DNA of 64,000 nucleotides from assembly GCF_037975245.1 (NCBI RefSeq), contig NC_092577.1, positions 15,824,013 through 15,888,012 on the forward strand. Reading direction: 5' to 3'. Position 1 is the first letter of the stretch, and each line of letters opens with the position of its first letter. The notes under the pieces were generated by a model. The model had not been told where the DNA came from, did not search any database, and saw only the letters and a list, made by a program, of their open reading frames with translations. Made by a program: the position numbers and the translations under genes. Source of the DNA: Apostichopus japonicus. Its lineage: Eukaryota > Echinodermata > Holothuroidea > Aspidochirotida > Stichopodidae. Positions 1 through 10,039 of the stretch are shown here, piece after piece.

Positions 1-72
1 GTACCACCAGACCATATGAATGAAAAAATCGGCCTCTCCAACCGCACCAGGACGCGACGCGGAATAGGCTAC
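1..72 (-). mobile_element. Tx1-like LINE A fragment, cut by the window edge
   Basis: The first 72 bases match, with a few changes, the minus-strand LINE A copy at about 27037-27107 and the reverse complement of part of ORF2 of the full-length LINE at 18400-23341 (the segment just after the reverse transcriptase domain). Similarity stops near base 72, so this is one end of an older fragment whose other end lies outside the window. Confidence 0.75.
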
Positions 73-719
73 AAAATGTTATTCATACTGTTTGTCCCAG
101 TAGCAACAAAACTGGCTCTAGGTTAACCCGATAGCGTTCAAACAAGCCTGCGATGTAGCTCTTGTAAGAACATGCATAAAGACATATATATATATATATA
201 TTATATATACATATAAACATTGGACAGATCACCAATCTAACAAAACATTTAACTGCATTAACATAGCCTTATTGATTATTTCAAACAAGGCTATGATTAT
301 CTACAGCATATTGTCAGAAACAGTTTCCTGGAGCAGACGTCTCTACCATACGACTTAAGATGTCTACCAAGTGAAGAGATGAGGCGGCCTTCTAGGGATA
401 CTGATTTCTTCAAATACATTTTTTTCAGTTTATGGTGGTGGTTTCCTCTGAATGTACATTGTAAGGTTCAATAGAACGTGTTCATAAAGAACATGGGCTT
501 AAACTTTGTCTTTTTAACAACCAACAATTAAGGTAATTTTATCAGACAATGAAAACAAAATCAAGATAAGGCTTATTAGATATTTTAGGATCACATTTTT
601 TTGGATGAAATGCAAAGCTTCATCGGTGAGCCCCAATCGGAATCTAAATATATTATTATTATGACAATTAGTGGTAGGAAACTCTGTGATTTTAAGGTAG
701 GGTATATAACAACAAATCT
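73..719. other. Non-coding stretch
   Basis: I see no gene here. It is AT-rich, with a (TA)n tract at about 185-212. No reading frame of useful length and no similarity to the mobile elements elsewhere in the window was noticed. Confidence 0.6.
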
Positions 720-970
720 CTCAGAGAATCCAAGATATTTTACAAGAAATTTCTCGCGAGATTAGGAATCTCTCACAAGCTTTTTCTGATGATTTGTTTC
801 TCATGTATCCAAATTCTCGCAAGAAGTTCTGTTTCTCATGAGAAATTTCTCGCGAGAAGTGCTGTCTCTCATGAGTTACTACTCGCGAGAAGTTTCTCGC
901 AACATTTTCTCATGAGAATTTAGATTTCTCATGTGCCCAAAATCTCACGAAGAGTTTCTCGCGAGGAATT
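720..970. repeat. Cluster of TCTCGCGAGA and TTCTCATGAGAA palindromes
   Basis: Within 250 bases there are exact TCTCGCGAGA palindromes at 752-761 and 848-857, near copies at 881-890 (ACTCGCGAGA) and 957-966 (TCTCGCGAGG), and interspersed TTCTCATGAGAA-type palindromes near 832-845 and 907-918. TCTCGCGAGA is the known CGCG promoter element of animal genes, so this could be a regulatory cluster, but tandem repeat decay would look similar. Confidence 0.6.
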
Positions 971-1527
971 TTGATAAGGGTTCTGGGAATATGCTGAGAA
1001 TTTTTCGGGCACCTACTGAAAGAAAAATAAATTGCAATGTGTTTTTCGATGGTTAACCTGATATTATTATGATCATTATTATTGTAACGACTTCCCCAAT
1101 AATTCGAACCAATATGGAAGGGTAATAACACGGCAAACGATTGTATGTTTTTGGCGTAATTGATGTAATAACCGATGCATGCCTATATGATATTCACATT
1201 AACATGTTGAACGCGAGAGGAGCGCGCGAAAAGTTTGGTTATATTTTCCGGGCAAGCCCCCCCCCCCCCTAATCAAACTGGGCTCCTACGCCTATGAATG
1301 GCACTCACCAGAATGTTAGAAACCTTGCGGTAGTAAACGTTTCAGTTGATCCACAGAAAGCCATTAATATTTCTAAATTAGGATTAGATCTCTTACTGAA
1401 ATATCGCTGACCTAATAAGGTGATCAAGAGTACAATTTTTATGTAGAAAAAAAGGGCATATTTTTATCCTGAGGAAAAGTGGGGGGCACGTGCTCCCTGT
1501 GCCCCCCCCCCCGGTTCCGCCGCCCTT
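971..1527. other. Non-coding, with C tracts
   Basis: No gene seen. There are poly-C tracts near 1258-1269 and 1502-1512 that open short artefactual reading frames on both strands. Confidence 0.5.
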
Positions 1528-1588
1528 GTTCGGTAGTGCCGTTTGGCCGTTACGTTTTGTATCCCGCATGGCGGGTCACGTAAAAAGC
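1528..1588 (+). mobile_element. LINE A copy 5: 3' end only, 61 bp
   Basis: This is an extreme 5'-truncated copy that matches the last 60 bases of the full-length LINE A (about 23281-23341). It includes the terminal hairpin CCCGCATGGCGGG and ends exactly at GTAAAAAGC, as every other copy does. No target-site duplication was found. It lies 36 bases before the TSD of the DNA transposon at 1631. Confidence 0.8.
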
Positions 1589-1630
1589 ATTCAAGGTAAC
1601 TCAAGACGAGTCTTTCATATAACACATACC

Positions 1631-1809
1631 TATGGCGCGAGAAAGCGGAATATATTACGTACAAATATATATATGCTGTACTTGCGAAATATATACATGG
1701 TTTACGTCAAAAATACATTTTAGAAATATTTATATATATTCTGAAAACAAATATTCTGTAACACAAATACATTTATATAAATATATTCTCTTCGAGAAAA
1801 ATTCTCTTT

Positions 1810-1850
<41 letters not shown>

Positions 1851-2333
1851 AATATATATATAATGTATAAATATAAATATATTCTCTACGAGAAAGATAT
1901 ATTTTCTTTCAAATATATATATATATATATTTTGATAAAAAACATATATATTCTCTGACAGAAAAATATTTTTCTTGAACAAAATATATAAATTCTGAGA
2001 CAGAAAAATATATATTCTGCAGGAAAAATTATATTGTGTGCAAAATATATTTTTATTGTGTGTATGTAAATTATATATATTCTCCAACAACAAAATTCTA
2101 TTCTGTGCGAACAATATATATTCTGTGCGAAAAAATATATATGCTGTACAAAGTACAAAAACATATGTATTTTTATTGTGTGTAAAGAAAATATTTATAT
2201 TCTGTAACATTGAAGACCTATTCTGTGCGAAAAATATATTCTGTACGAAAAATATATTCTGTGCGAAAAGATATATATATATGCTGTACAAAGTACGGAG
2301 CTCTGTAAGTGCTGACTAAGATGTTTGTTAAAG
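1631..2333 (+). repeat. Left TIR of the DNA transposon, with AT-rich tandem repeats
   Basis: This roughly 700-bp terminal repeat begins TATGGCGCGAGAAAG and ends near AGTACGGAGCTCTGTAAGTG, followed by AAGATGTTT. Its core is a degenerate array of ATATATTCTGTGCGAAAA-like units and pure (AT)n. The inverted partner is at 8608-9214. Reading frames here are artefacts of low complexity. Confidence 0.88.
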
Positions 2334-2904
2334 TTGTTCAGTAACTTCAGCAGTGACCAGCTTGTTCATTACACTGGCCATTCATAAAATCATGTTTGCT
2401 CAGAATCTTAATGCAGTTCACAGTGAGTGGGTTTGCGACATCACATTGCACATGATAGTACCAGGGATTATTCCATAACAACTCCCTGATTGTACGACGA
2501 TACGATCGACAACGAAGCCTTCTGTACCGTAACTAGCCGGCTTAACAGTAACAGCAGCAATATAGTCATGGCGTCCAGATCGGGCCCGTGAGTATGATAC
2601 AATTATCACAAGATTCGTTGCATATGACTAGCCACTGCAGATTTTCTACAATGCATTGTTAACAATGTGGCCGAAATTAGGCTAGGCTTGCATTACCTAC
2701 GTCAGTTGCTAGCATTATATTAACGTCAGGCTACTCAAGAAAAAGGCTAAACAACATAGGCCCTAGCCTACCTACTATTTAAACTTACATTTTCTACCAT
2801 TCAAAAAATCTACTTACACTAGACTAAGAATTAGTATAGGCCTTCATACAGTTCAGCATGATTGAGAATTATACTTTCATATGTTTTCCTTCATGTATCA
2901 TAGT
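2334..2904. other. Non-coding interior of the DNA transposon
   Basis: No coding signal seen between the left TIR and the MITE. It probably forms the 5' region of the transposase gene. Confidence 0.5.
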
Positions 2905-3480
2905 GTATAGTAAAACCAAGGCTTCATAATTGACGCACCCACTCCTTCAGATATTACTAGCAAGGGTCACTATTTTACAGTGAAGCAGAGTTACATATTT
3001 GATGAATTTGAATCCATATTAGATATGTGCTGATCAGTTTCTTTTCTTTTAAAGCTTTTATCACCCTCCCCACCAGTTTTGCACGGTTTATTGCATTTGG
3101 ATATCTTACTCCCTTATTTTAAAATAACCAAAATTACGACAGTAATATACCATTACTCTCTGGGACCTGACCAGTCATAGCTAGGAGGTTCAGAGCATAG
3201 CAAACAGCATCCAAAGTCAATGAATGTGTACTTAGGTGTACACAAAGTTCGCTTTACTACAAATGTGTCAATATAGGGTACTGTATGACATGTAAGATCT
3301 CGACTGGGCAGACATTTTGTGGTCAAATTCTGCTCAAGTGTACATTGCATAGGCACAAACACAAAATATTTTGAGTTGATTATATTATGAAAAATGCATA
3401 CAGTTGAGTGACTTGGATTTTTCAATGATAGACATCACTAATCAAATTCTTAAGTGCGTCAATTATTAGCCCACCATGCT
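2905..3480. mobile_element. MITE-like element M1 (576 bp)
   Basis: A second copy of the same sequence is at 44284-44871. Both start GTATAGTA, followed within a few bases by GGCTTCATAATTGACGCAC, and end with GTGCGTCAATTAT, then AGCCCACCATGCTA, so the termini form an imperfect inverted repeat of about 30 bp. It has no coding capacity, so it is a non-autonomous DNA transposon. It sits inside the 7.6-kb transposon, so it inserted later or travels with it. I could not define a clear TSD. Confidence 0.7.
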
Positions 3481-3864
3481 AGACGTACAGTAATGAGTGC
3501 TTTTTCCTTCTGTGTTTAAAACAACAACAAAGCGTGGCACATATTACGAATCAATCTTATATACATTGTCACACTGTATGCATTGTGATGTGGTTAAGAT
3601 AAAGCCAGTCTACGCTGTTACATCTGAAAATTGAGAGCCAAATGATGCTCACAGTGTTACTCCTCCCTCATCAGTGTCTCAAGAGAAAATTGAAGAAGGA
3701 AATCATCTATGTTCTGTATAGAGGTGTCATCAATTGTTTGTAAAGTGGAAAAGTGATTGACTGTATTTCACTCTTGTTCCCACTTTACACAGATGGCTTA
3801 TCACTGGTAAGACAGCATTTTTAGTGTTGCCTTTTCTACTGCTTCTGAGGGGATTGTTCAGTGC

Positions 3865-6088
3865 ATGCCACCTCCAGTACGAAGAAACGAACCAGATGTA
3901 AATGTCTTCCTGAACTCCCTGCTGCGCTTTTACGGGCAGGCAGTGAATTCAAATGGAACCAACTTGAATGAAATTGAACACAATCATCGACATGGCATCG
4001 AGTTCTTGGATTCTCTGCAAATGCTAGCGCTGCAAGCCGAGGACTGGTTAGTCCATTCTAGGGACTTTGCTGAGCTAAGCAATGCTCTCTATGAAATGGT
4101 TGCAATTTTACAGCAACTCCTTGCTAGGCTAGAGCACTTGCAACTTCACTTTCAAGCCAGGCTAAATCCAACATCATTTGTATGTCCAACTGAAAACAGA
4201 CCAGGTCCAGGCAGACCAAAGCTACTTGTAACTCCGGAGCAATTAGAATATTTATGCAACTTAGGATTCAGTTGGGAAAAGATAGCCCAACTTCTACGAG
4301 TTTCAGCCCGTTCCATACGAAACATACGGCATGAATTAGGCATGCCAGTTGGTTCAAACCAGCACAACATTTCAGATGATGACCTTGACAGGGAGGTCCG
4401 TGATATTTTAGATGTCAACTCACGCTGTGGACAGACTCTGATGCGGGGAGCTTTGGTGGCCAGAGGTTGGAAGGTCCAGGTATTTAGGATTAGGGAAAGT
4501 CTGCAGAGAGTGGATCCTATTGGCGTCGCAATGAGGAGACATTCTATTATTAGAGGAACATATAATGTTCCTTCTCCAAACTTTCTCTGGTAAGTACATA
4601 AAGAATGATGCAAATAGAAAACATTCATGCTATATAGTCATGAAATCTTTTTCAATGTTGTAGGTTGGCAAGTATGTGTTTTTCCAATAAAAGTATAGTT
4701 ATACTGTCTTTGCACAATATTGTATTTGAAATAAGTCCTAAATTCCAGACTCTATTCCATTATCTTATGTTGGGTGGTGTACCTTTTTGTACGTATGTAA
4801 AAGCCAAGTGTTTTATCCCATACCCATACAGGTTATCAGACTGCAGTTCTAGGTATCTTGTAAAGCAAATTGATATACTCTTAAATCACACAGTATGTAT
4901 TATGTAACCAGGGTGAAGTCTGGTAAATACTGTAAATCTTTGGTAATATGTCAAATCTTAAAAGTCCCTCACAATTCCTATGCATGTGTACTCAAAATTA
5001 ATGGAATTCTAATGTTGAGACGTAGCATTGGGCTACCCGTTAGTTCACAGGACAGTCTCTTCTTAATGAAGTATGGATAAAACAACTTCTCCTGTTTCAG
5101 TTTCTATTTAAGTGCCCTAGACTAGTCCAATCCAATGTGGCTCAGCATTAAACATTTTGATATAGCCTACATCGATGTCATTATGGTTATACCTGAGTCA
5201 AACAGAGGAACATGGAGTCTTGTGAAAGTTGACAAGTAACTTTGCTAAAATGTAATTGTCATACTAGATTAAATGGTATAGACCATCAGTATCTTATTAA
5301 ATATTCATACTTCTTTTCTCTTTTATTTGTGCAGGCACATTGACGTCAACCATAAATTAATAAACCCCTGGCGCTTTGTGATACACGGCTGTATAGATGG
5401 GTTCTCTAGGACAGTCGTGTTTCTACAGTGTAAAACAGACAATAGGGCTGCAACAGTGCTGCAGTTATTTGAGAGAGCAGTGGCAGAGTATGGTCTTCCT
5501 TTAAGAATTAGATGTGACTACCGATCAGAAAATTTTGAGGTACCAAGGGCCATGCTTGAAAGAAGAGGTACAGGACAAGGCAGTGTTATAACAGGTCGCT
5601 CAGTTCACAACCAAAGAATTTAACGTTTATGGAGGGATGTTTACATAACATGCCTTCAGTCATTTAGGGCACTTTTCATTCAAATGGAAGACTTTGGTTT
5701 ATTTAACAGAGATAACGAAATACACATTCTAGCTCTTCAGACTGTGTTTCTGCCTCGTATTAATAGATCTCTGCAGCTCTTTGTCTCTCAGTGGAACAAC
5801 CATATCCTTAGGACGGAAGGTCTGACACCTCTTCAGCTATATACACAAGGTTTTCTTTCAAGAAATGCCTTTCCACACAACTTCACAGCATACGGCATTG
5901 ATGATGATGGTCCTATTCCACAACTACAAACCAATAACAATGTTAATGTCCCTAAGTGTTTGGTTGATCTAGATGATGAGGCAATTAAATTTGTTGAGGA
6001 TTTGGATGTATTGGAGGATGATGGTGAGAATGGTGTACACATTTATCGTCAGTGTTGTGAATTTTTCCAAAGACACGCTCAAAATTAA
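3865..6088 (+). pseudogene. Integrase-like DDE transposase, two exons, nonsense codon at the catalytic Glu
   Basis: Exon 1 (3865-4589) codes for a helical N-terminus, then a helix-turn-helix at about residues 115-162 (after GPGRPKL; motif SWEKIAQLLRVSARSIRNI). Intron 4590-5334 has a GTAAGT donor and a pyrimidine-rich GTGCAG acceptor. Exon 2 (5335-6088) continues in frame through the catalytic core: first Asp in [10 protein letters not shown] (codon 5342), second Asp at codon 5516, and 35 codons later (5621-5623) a TAA stop. In relatives I recall the motif NQRIERLWRD, whose Glu is the third acidic residue; here it reads NQRI-stop-RLWRD. The frame then stays open to 6088 (SQWNNH, LTPLQLY). Total is 492 codons, normal for metazoan proteins with this integrase core. 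It would move the transposon at 1631-9214. No other lesion was seen. Confidence 0.85.
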
Positions 6089-8151
6089 ATTAACCTTCAA
6101 TGCAGCTTGTTAGGCTAGCCTTTTTTTATATTTTAATTAAACAAATTTCATTATACTCACATGTTTTTGGGACTTTCCAAAACTGTTATTTATGTTTTTA
6201 GTTTTACCAGTCCTCAGTTGGGCATATATGTAATTTAGATGTCAAGTTTTCAGAAGAAAATAGTAAAGTGTGTATATCATAAGTAAACTTATCCTTTAAA
6301 TTGAACTCATACCAGCATGCTGGATGTTTGCCATATGAAGCTAACCATCATTACTACATATGACCCCATGTGCACCTGCATACTGGTTAGTGGACAATCC
6401 AACTTTGTAATATTCTGTTAACGATGTTAAAGGGTTTTTTTTCCTTTTTTTTTGGCTAGTTTTCTATTGGTAACCTCATATTGATAACACTTTTAATCTC
6501 AACCCAAAAAGGTGGACACTTTATACATTAAAACTCATTTTGGGGTATGTATGTGCCTTATTTGAAAATGCTTCAACATTTATTAAATAATTGGAAACAA
6601 AAATGTGTTCTTCGTTGTACAATTTATTGGCAGGTCAAAATATGTCAACATAAAAATTAGGTTTCTCGGCCTCTTGGTCTGATCTGCACCAAACAGGTAA
6701 ACATCCTTTACGAACATTCCTCTGCCTGTAGAGAATATGCATGTAGGATATATTATGGACATGAACATCATCTCAGTTGCACAATCATACATGTGCTTTT
6801 TACGTGACCCGCCGTGCGTCAATCATACATGTTGATGAACTAACACAGCAGCATTGTGCTAAAATAATTTTCTGAGTATGTGTGAAATTAATTCTTGTAC
6901 TAGCATGATGAGGTTTCATTATCTGTAAGAAAATAATGACTGATTTAACCAAAAGTTCTTGCCTCTTATGTGTATTACCGCCTAGTGCTTTACTGGTCAG
7001 GTACAGTACATGGGCCTACTTGTTGGTCCCAGGACTACATTTTGTTTTTATGCCCTGACAGAATTGGTCAGCAGTTGGGCACAAGTATTTAGCTCACCAT
7101 GTAATATATAGGTGCAACAAAACAGGTAGAAGACACAGAAGTCTTCAGCCAATACCAGTATGCTATTGTAACACTACAGCCCTGATCCCCTGAAGATTTG
7201 AGTATGTTATAGTGATTATGTGCAGCACTTTGATGATTAAATAGTGTCAAGTACAGTAAGGCCATGATGAAGATGGCTGAAATTGGCTGGAGGTCTTCTT
7301 AAAAGTAATTCTTCAAATCAGTGGTGGAGATGCAGTACATGCTAGGGTACCTGGTTTCCTCAACCCTCTCTTCCCCTAGATAAGATCCCTTTCGTATTAT
7401 CACCAGCTATGATTTTGGCATATATACTTTCCCACATGATTGCCTCCTCCGAGTCCCTCGGCCTATGCAATCTGTAGAATTGACAATTACAACTGGTACA
7501 GCAAGTGCTTAAAAGAACAGATGTAAGGTTTGGTAGGTCCATTTTACCATTTTCTCACCTCACTATATGCCAAGCCTTATGTAAGTATATACAATTCATT
7601 TTTAGTAACACACCCAAAATGTCTAGAACTACAGTTTAATGATTGTCTAGCTGAATATTTGCTCCCATACACAAGGATTAACTTATATTCCACAATTAGG
7701 CTATGTAAGCTTTTTAGTTTCCTTTTGATTGTAATTACTCCCTCCAAAACTCACAAATGAGTTATCTATCTACAGCAATACCCTTCACCAAACAGAATGA
7801 TGATGGTGCCCCCACAGACTCATTACCCAATCCCCCCCCCACCCCGGGAATAAAAGGTGTAACTGTTAGACTGTTTATGGGTCAATGAGTGAATATGGTT
7901 TCCATATATTTTTTTTTCTATCCCTCCTCACTTGGGTCATACGTTCGTTGGTGGGTATTTATATAGTTCCTACGACCCATTTCATGATTTGTGATTGATC
8001 CTGTTTTAGTATTAATGGGCCTACTGCTACTAGCCTACATTAAACCAATGTACGCCTACGCTATAGACCTGAGTTAAGTGGACCTAGCCGTTCCTGAAGA
8101 TTGATGTAAAGGCTACATGTATGTAATTAGCATAAGCCTAGGCCCACATAC
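6089..8151. other. Non-coding 3' part of the DNA transposon, with a possible small exon
   Basis: No convincing gene. A minus-strand stretch at about 7366-7471 has a good acceptor (TTGTCAATTCTACAG) and an open frame containing MWESIYAKIIAGDNTKG, and could be an exon of the antisense gene that starts at 8524. However, the phase does not match the donor at 8150, so it is only a suggestion. Confidence 0.4.
6782..6832 (-). mobile_element. 25-nt LINE A insertion flanked by a 13-bp TSD
   Basis: The direct repeat CAATCATACATGT is at 6782-6794 and 6820-6832. Between them, 6795-6819 is the reverse complement of the extreme 3' end of LINE A, reading GGCGGGTCACGTAAAAAGC on the minus strand and ending exactly at the conserved terminus. 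One mismatch (C for T) occurs in the hairpin loop. This is an insertion 5'-truncated to about 25 nt. Confidence 0.85.
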
Positions 8152-8524
8152 CATTTCTTTCATAAGGTTCGAATCTCCGTGAACCTGACCGCCTCAATGC
8201 TACCCCGGTTCTGTCTTGGGGCGTCTGCCTTGACCCTGAGCTCCTTGAAGGTCGAAAGAGCTCTGTCAACTCCTGTTGTGTACTGGTGCCGTGCCTTGGC
8301 CGAGCACTGACGTTTGGCCTAGTTAGAATGCTATTACTAACGTTAGTCCTAGGTACGGGCCGGACTTGCTGCCCTTCACTTGAAGTTAAACGATGGGATG
8401 TGGATGCTGGTGGTGGGTTCTGTGTCAATTGGTCCACCGACGAGTTTGCCACCACCTGCTCTATTAGACTTGAGAGCCGTTCGAACTGCTGCCTCATGTC
8501 TCTGAATTCTGAGTGATCGGCCAT
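8152..8524 (-). CDS. Possible first exon of a second transposon gene, unknown function
   Basis: An ATG at 8524 opens a frame of about 124 codons ending at a consensus donor (ATG|GTATGT, intron from 8151 leftward). The protein starts MADHSEFRDMRQQFERLSSL, a likely short coiled coil, and then becomes rich in Ser, Arg, Pro and Gln (disordered). I do not recognise a family. It lies just inside the right TIR, pointing toward the transposase, an arrangement seen in two-gene transposons. No downstream exon is certain. It could be an accessory DNA-binding or scaffold protein, or a chance open frame. Confidence 0.45.
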
Positions 8525-8607
8525 GATGTCTACTGAGTACTATTCTGAAGTGTTGGTCTAGTAGTGTGCGCTGGACACTGGACTTCCGCGGCACGAACTA
8601 GTCCGAA

Positions 8608-8979
8608 CGAGAAAACATCTTAGTTGGCACTTACAGAGCTCCGTACTTTGTATTGCATATATATATTTTTCTTACAGAATATATTTTACGAACAAAATAT
8701 ATTTTTCGTACAGAATATATTTTACGAAAAAATATATTTTTCGTACAGAATAGAACTTTCTTGTTAGGGAATATATATATTTTTCCTTACACATGATACA
8801 AATATATTTTTTGCACAGAATAGAATTTTTTGTACAGAAGATATATATTTTCTGTCACAGAATATATATATTTTCTGTCACAGAATATATATTTTGTTAG
8901 AGAAAAATATTTTTGTGAGAGAATATATATATATTTTTTGAACAAGATATATATTTTTTCAACAAGATATATATTTTTT

Positions 8980-9016
<37 letters not shown>

Positions 9017-9214
9017 CTCTTACAGAATAAATATTTTTTTTTTTATATATAAATATATACCTTAAGGGAATAAATATAATTTTCAGGGAATATATATGTG
9101 TATACATATATATTAATATGTCTAAAATGTATTTTTGAAGTTAACAATGTATGTATTTCGCAAGTACAGCATATATATATTTGTACGTAATATATTCCGC
9201 TTTCTCGCGCCATA
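8608..9214 (-). repeat. Right TIR of the DNA transposon
   Basis: This is the inverted copy of 1631-2333: the outer 61 bases are identical, and the inner end shares ACAAAGTACGGAGCTCTGTA. The central array of TTTTTCGTACAGAATATATT-like units differs in length and order from the left one, as expected for unstable tandem repeats. Confidence 0.88.
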
Positions 9215-9220
9215 CATACC

Positions 9221-9825
9221 CGTACATCTGACAGGAGTGTGGTTTGTACACGGAAGCTCGTAAGTAGCTTTGCACGTACAGATAATCGTACAACTTACAG
9301 TAGGGTACCACTCACTATTAATATGGTGTAACTTTTCGTTTAACGTTAACTAACAAAATCTTCAATACACTCGAATCAGTGGAGCGAATCCGTCAGTCGT
9401 TAGAATTCTTCACGGTGTGGATTTCGTGGCACGGTTATGAGACACAATGTGAAGTGTCATTTCTTACTCCTGTTCTTTAAGCGTTCTGTTATTTCTGATA
9501 GTTTCTTCACCCGCCTGACGGGACACATGTCTATGTTAAGACTAAACCGGGAATTGAAACTCCAGCCGTCTGACGGGACATACAATCTCCAATAAAGAAT
9601 AGTAGTGCTGCAGACACCAGACGCTTTTGGAAAAAAATGTTACCACGAAACTTTTTTTTGGGGGGGGGGGGGAGTTTGTAATGTTAACACAATATCAGTA
9701 TCAAAAAGTAACAAGCCTCGCTACTCAACGGTGCAAATTTTTAGTACGCTGCTCCTGGATGGCGTAATTGACCCAATTTTTGCAGCACACCGTCGACATG
9801 CACACCATAAATAAGCATATTCGGC
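9221..9825. other. Non-coding spacer with a G tract
   Basis: No gene seen. There is a poly-T/poly-G run near 9651-9671. Two related phrases, CCCGCCTGACGGGACA (9512) and GCCGTCTGACGGGACA (9567), resemble the hairpins of LINE A untranslated regions and may be decayed LINE sequence. Confidence 0.45.
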
Positions 9826-9890
9826 TTCTTAAGCGGATTCATAATCCGTCTTCAACGGCTCAACCTACCTACTCTTGCATCTCTGACCAT
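9826..9890 (+). mobile_element. Old LINE remnant, left part (interrupted RT C-terminus)
   Basis: One frame reads RLQRLNLPTLAY up to the insertion point at 9890. Across the 15.7-kb insertion, 25624 onward continues as YR...RGDMIQVYKIMHG with one frameshift. The combination LPTLAYRRLRGDMI is a conserved C-terminal block of CR1/Jockey-type LINE reverse transcriptases. So the target of LINE A copy 1 was itself a LINE. Confidence 0.7.
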
Positions 9891-10039
9891 GATACTGTAG
9901 TAGCACGTTTTGTTTTGCCTTCCTTTTTCCCGATCGGGCGGGGCCAATGAAAGCTTAACTGTCGGATTCTTGGCGAGGCAAGAGTTCCGCCAAGGTTTCG
10001 AGACCAGGTACAAAGGATGGCAAAGATTGAAGCCGGCCT

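Larger units (their letters stand above)
1631..9214 (+). mobile_element. Complete 7.6-kb DNA transposon with 6-bp TSD, probably IS3EU-like
   Basis: The element starts TATGGCGCGAGAAAGCGGAA and ends with its reverse complement. The outermost 61 bases of the two ends are identical, and homology continues inward for 600-700 bp. It is flanked by the direct repeat CATACC at 1625-1630 and 9215-9220. Inside are a two-exon DDE integrase-like transposase (3865-6088), a possible second gene on the minus strand (exon 8152-8524), a MITE and a tiny LINE insertion. From memory, a 6-bp TSD, termini 5'-TAY...RTA-3' and an IS3-type DDE protein fit the eukaryotic IS3EU superfamily; Polintons also make 6-bp TSDs, but no polymerase or capsid gene is present. 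Boundaries are very well supported; the superfamily name is less so. Confidence 0.85.

Noticed and set aside
1632-2319. Several open frames on both strands rich in Ile, Tyr and Asn
   Set aside because: They are translations of the AT-rich tandem repeats of the left TIR.
1631-9214. Polinton/Maverick as the identity of the 7.6-kb transposon
   Set aside because: The 6-bp TSD and long TIRs would fit, but there is no polymerase, capsid, ATPase or protease gene, and the termini start TAT rather than AG.
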